Shown here: one piece after another, positions 14,331-16,309 of the stretch
Layout: every line of letters starts with the position of its first letter
How positions within the stretch are numbered: the stretch's first letter is position 1
Assembly (NCBI GenBank): GCA_040752215.1
Contig: JBFMEX010000097.1
Span: 1 to 16,309 of the forward strand
Source: JBFMEX01 sp040752215
GTDB taxonomy: Bacteria > Pseudomonadota > Alphaproteobacteria > Rhizobiales > Hyphomicrobiaceae
DNA: 16,309 nucleotides
Direction of reading: 5' to 3'
Position numbers and translations under genes: made by a program
The notes under the pieces: model-generated
Told to the model about the DNA's origin: nothing
What the model saw: the letters and a program-made list of their open reading frames with translations, nothing else
Database searches by the model: none

Positions 14331-14750
14331 TCACGAGCGGACGATCCGCTGCAGCCACGAGCCGCCGGCGACCAGCCGCGCGCGCTCGATCGACTTCACG
14401 TAGAGGTAGCTCCAGGCGCACACCGACGCACCCGACGGCAATCGTACGTCGATCTCGGCCCGGCGGTACTCGCCCTGATCATGCTCGCCGGGAACGATCC
14501 CCTCGTAGGCGTCGAGCCAGCGCAGCGAGCGCGCGGGATCGGCGAGCCGCACCAGCTCGCCTTCGACGGTGCCCGCCGGCCCGGCGCCGACCACCAGACC
14601 GGGATAGCGGCCGAGATCATAGAGAAAGCCGGCCGTGGTGGCGGGACCGAGCGGGCGCGATTCCCGGGCCAGCCGCGTGCGCTCGACGCGGCCCATCTTG
14701 TCGCCCGCCGCGGCCATCAGCGTCCCGTAGATGAACAGGAGGTCGTTCAT
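14331..14750 (-). CDS. Gamma-glutamylcyclotransferase (AIG2/GGCT-like) family protein
   Basis: This 139-residue cytoplasmic protein has the GGCT fold: the N-terminal YGTLM loop (residues 8-12) that binds the gamma-glutamyl group and a Glu at position 83 (LDAYEGI) in the place of the general acid/base. The later segments DQGEYRRAEIDV and ASVCAWSYLYV are the usual closing strands. The family releases 5-oxoproline from gamma-glutamyl amino acids or modified amines, or acts on other amide-linked glutamyl compounds; the exact substrate is unknown. The ATG at 14750 is the first gene of the minus-strand cluster with the MFS transporter 19 bases downstream. It diverges from the VWA gene. Confidence 0.88.
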   Translation of the reverse strand: MNDLLFIYGTLMAAAGDKMGRVERTRLARESRPLGPATTAGFLYDLGRYPGLVVGAGPAGTVEGELVRLADPARSLRWLDAYEGIVPGEHDQGEYRRAEIDVRLPSGASVCAWSYLYVKSIERARLVAGGSWLQRIVRS

Positions 14751-14768
14751 CCGCCCTGCCCCGGGCTC

Positions 14769-14819
14769 CCATTCCGCCGCCGCAAATCCGTCACCCTGCG
14801 CTCGCCATTCCGCCGCCGC
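14769..14819. repeat. 15-bp direct repeat in divergent promoter region
   Basis: CCATTCCGCCGCCGC occurs at 14769-14783 and 14805-14819, a 36-base period, between the divergent GGCT-like and VWA genes. It could be a pair of regulator sites or a duplication within GC-rich DNA. Confidence 0.6.
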
Positions 14820-14865
14820 CTGCCCCTATCGTCTCCTCGTCGCTCGATCGAGGAGTTGTTCCGCC

Positions 14866-16227
14866 ATGAGGACGTTCCGCCCCATTCTCGCCGCAGCCCT
14901 CGCCGGACTGCTGCCGTTTCTTCCCCCGCCTGCCGCTCCGGCGCAAGCCGGCAGCGTGAGGCTCGAGGCCGATCTCGGCCAACGCGCGCTGCCGACCAGC
15001 GGCGGCAAGGTGTATCTGCGTCTCTCGCTGCAGGCCATCGCCGAGCGCAAGGCCGAGCGGCGCACGCCCGTCAACGTGGCGCTGGTCCTCGACCGCTCGG
15101 GCAGCATGGCCGGCCCGCGCATCGCCGCCGCCAAGGAGGCCGCCAACATGGCGCTCGGCCGCCTCGCACGCGACGACATCGTCGCTCTCGTCGCCTACAA
15201 CCACGAGGTCGACGTGCTCGCCCCCGCCCGCCGGCTCGGCGCCCAGGACGGCCTCTCCGCCAAGATCGGCAAGCTCACCGCCGACGGCCGCACCGCGCTC
15301 TACGCCGGCGTCGTCGCCGGGTCGAAGGAGGTCGCGCGCGAGCTCTCCGAAAAGCGCGTCAACCGCGTGATCCTGTTGTCCGACGGCCTCGCCAACGTCG
15401 GCCCGTCGACGCCGAAGGAGCTCGCCGACTTGGGCCGAGAGCTCGGCGCCAAGGGCATCTCGGTGACGACGATCGGACTCGGCCTCGACTACAACGAGGA
15501 CCTGATGCAGCGCCTCGCCGCTGCGAGCGACGGCAACCACGCCTTCGTCGAGCACGCCGAGGATCTCTCGAAAATCTTCAACGCCGAGTTCGGCGACGCC
15601 TTGTCGATCGCCGCCAAGGACGTCGAGATTACGATCGAGTGCCGGATCGAATTCAAGCCGCTGCGCGTGCTCGGCCGCAGCGCCGAGATCTCCGGCAACC
15701 GCATCAGTCTGAAGCTCAACCAGCTGCAAGGGGCGAACGAGCGCTACGTCGTCGTCGAGCTGGGGGCGCCCGCCGGCCAGTCACCCGGCGAGGCCGAGAT
15801 CGCGAGCGTTTCTGTCGATTATCTCGATCTCGACAGTGGCACGCGGGCCAGCGCCCACAAGACGGTCAGCGCGCGCTTCACGGCATCGAAGGAGGAGGCC
15901 GAGGCGAGCCTCGACAAGTCGGTCATGAGCCAGGTCAGCGAGCAGATCGCCACCGAGGCCAACGAGATGGCGGTCGAGCTGCGCGACAAGGGCGACTTGG
16001 CGGCCGCCAGGAAGACGCTCGAGGACAATGCCGCCTACCTGAAAGGCGCCAAAGAGCGCTATGGCACCGGCGCCGGCGCCGCCGCCCCCTCGTCTGTCGG
16101 CCGCCTCGACGACCTCGAGAAGAAGAACCGCGAGGCCGCCGCCAACCTCGACCCCGGCCAGTGGGAGAAAACCCGCAAATCCATGCGCCAGGACCAGCAC
16201 AAATCGAAGGTCCAGCAGGCGTATTGA
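14866..16227 (+). CDS. Exported von Willebrand factor type A domain protein
   Basis: This 453-residue secreted or periplasmic protein has a signal peptide at 1 to about 28 (MRTFRPILAAALAGLLPFLPP). The VWA domain spans about 66-245: the MIDAS metal motif DRSGSM (76-81), Thr143 in ADGRTALYAG, and the strand VILLSDGLANVG (Asp173). A beta-rich region follows at about 250-360 (DVEITIECRIEFKPLRVL; GANERYVVVELGAP), resembling the segment after VWA in bacterial inter-alpha-trypsin-inhibitor-like proteins. The end (about 370-453) is helical, Ala/Glu/Lys-rich and probably coiled coil. VWA domains bind protein partners through the metal site; the partner is unknown. The ATG at 14866 follows a GAGGAG site about 10 bases upstream. 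The frame is open back to 14731 but that part is not protein-like. Confidence 0.9.
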   Translation: MRTFRPILAAALAGLLPFLPPPAAPAQAGSVRLEADLGQRALPTSGGKVYLRLSLQAIAERKAERRTPVNVALVLDRSGSMAGPRIAAAKEAANMALGRLARDDIVALVAYNHEVDVLAPARRLGAQDGLSAKIGKLTADGRTALYAGVVAGSKEVARELSEKRVNRVILLSDGLANVGPSTPKELADLGRELGAKGISVTTIGLGLDYNEDLMQRLAAASDGNHAFVEHAEDLSKIFNAEFGDALSIAAKDVEITIECRIEFKPLRVLGRSAEISGNRISLKLNQLQGANERYVVVELGAPAGQSPGEAEIASVSVDYLDLDSGTRASAHKTVSARFTASKEEAEASLDKSVMSQVSEQIATEANEMAVELRDKGDLAAARKTLEDNAAYLKGAKERYGTGAGAAAPSSVGRLDDLEKKNREAAANLDPGQWEKTRKSMRQDQHKSKVQQAY

Positions 16228-16309
16228 GGTGGGGTGGCGGCTCGGCGCTGGTGCCTCCGCGCGCGGTGACACCCCCCGGGGGGTACGCCCCCCGCCGGGC
16301 CGGCCCATG
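16228..16309. other. Very GC-rich tail with perfect palindrome
   Basis: The 82 bases after the VWA stop contain ACCCCCCGGGGGGT (16271-16284), a perfect 14-base palindrome, followed by more C-runs. It may be a terminator-like structure, but there is no U-tract or loop. The window ends at the first bases of a possible ATG (16307-16309), which cannot be judged. Confidence 0.4.

Noticed and set aside
1..16309. CRISPR array, tRNA, insertion sequence or prophage
   Set aside because: No regularly spaced repeats, cloverleaf, terminal inverted repeats with transposase, or phage genes were seen in the reading.

Overview
This 16.3-kb, very GC-rich window looks like chromosomal DNA of an alphaproteobacterium, probably order Hyphomicrobiales (Rhizobiales). 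That placement is an inference from the codon bias, the protein families, and a short palindromic repeat of the CCTCACCCC...CTCTCCCCGC-AA-GCGGGGAGAG kind common in rhizobia. I see no tRNA, rRNA, insertion sequence, integrase or CRISPR array. Most of the window is ordinary housekeeping and accessory chromosome.

Layout. A CorA-type metal channel gene runs in from the left edge (1-798, +) and converges on a patatin-like lipase gene (822-1799, -). A helix-turn-helix regulator with an unrecognised C-terminal half (2015-2794, +) diverges from that lipase. After a 324-bp gap without a convincing gene comes a second, different patatin-like lipase (3119-4282, -). Upstream of it on the same strand is a complete cobalamin (vitamin B12) uptake operon read right to left: TonB-dependent outer-membrane receptor btuB (7141-9282), periplasmic binding protein btuF (6069 to about 7019), permease btuC (5095-6072) and ATPase btuD (4325-5098). 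The last three genes are joined by 4-base ATGA overlaps. The operon is preceded by a clear cobalamin riboswitch on the minus strand (about 9504-9705) and by a -35 TTGACA positioned to start transcription at the riboswitch 5' end. A palindromic repeat sits between btuB and btuF, and btuF lacks a conventional start codon just downstream of it.

Divergent from the B12 operon is a PP2C-type phosphatase gene (9832-10680, +). It converges on an exported DUF302 protein gene (10698-11189, -) with its own recognisable promoter. A perfect 11-bp hairpin lies inside the last codons of the phosphatase gene and may terminate transcription of the DUF302 gene. Next is a compact four-gene minus-strand cluster: gamma-glutamylcyclotransferase-like protein (14331-14750), MFS transporter (13076-14311), 70-residue membrane protein (12867-13079) and a membrane-anchored PhoD-like phosphatase with a long proline-rich linker (11325-12854). 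The window ends with a divergent gene for an exported von Willebrand factor A protein (14866-16227, +) and a short very GC-rich tail.

How it works together. The B12 block is a self-regulating uptake system: when cobalamin is plentiful the leader RNA should bind it and shut down btuB-btuF-btuC-btuD, possibly together with the downstream lipase. I found no clear evidence for a wholly new system. The most unusual points are the repeat plus missing start inside the B12 operon, the terminator-like hairpin that overlaps the codons of a phosphatase metal-site motif, the anchored PhoD cluster without a twin-arginine signal, and the regulator flanked by two patatin genes.
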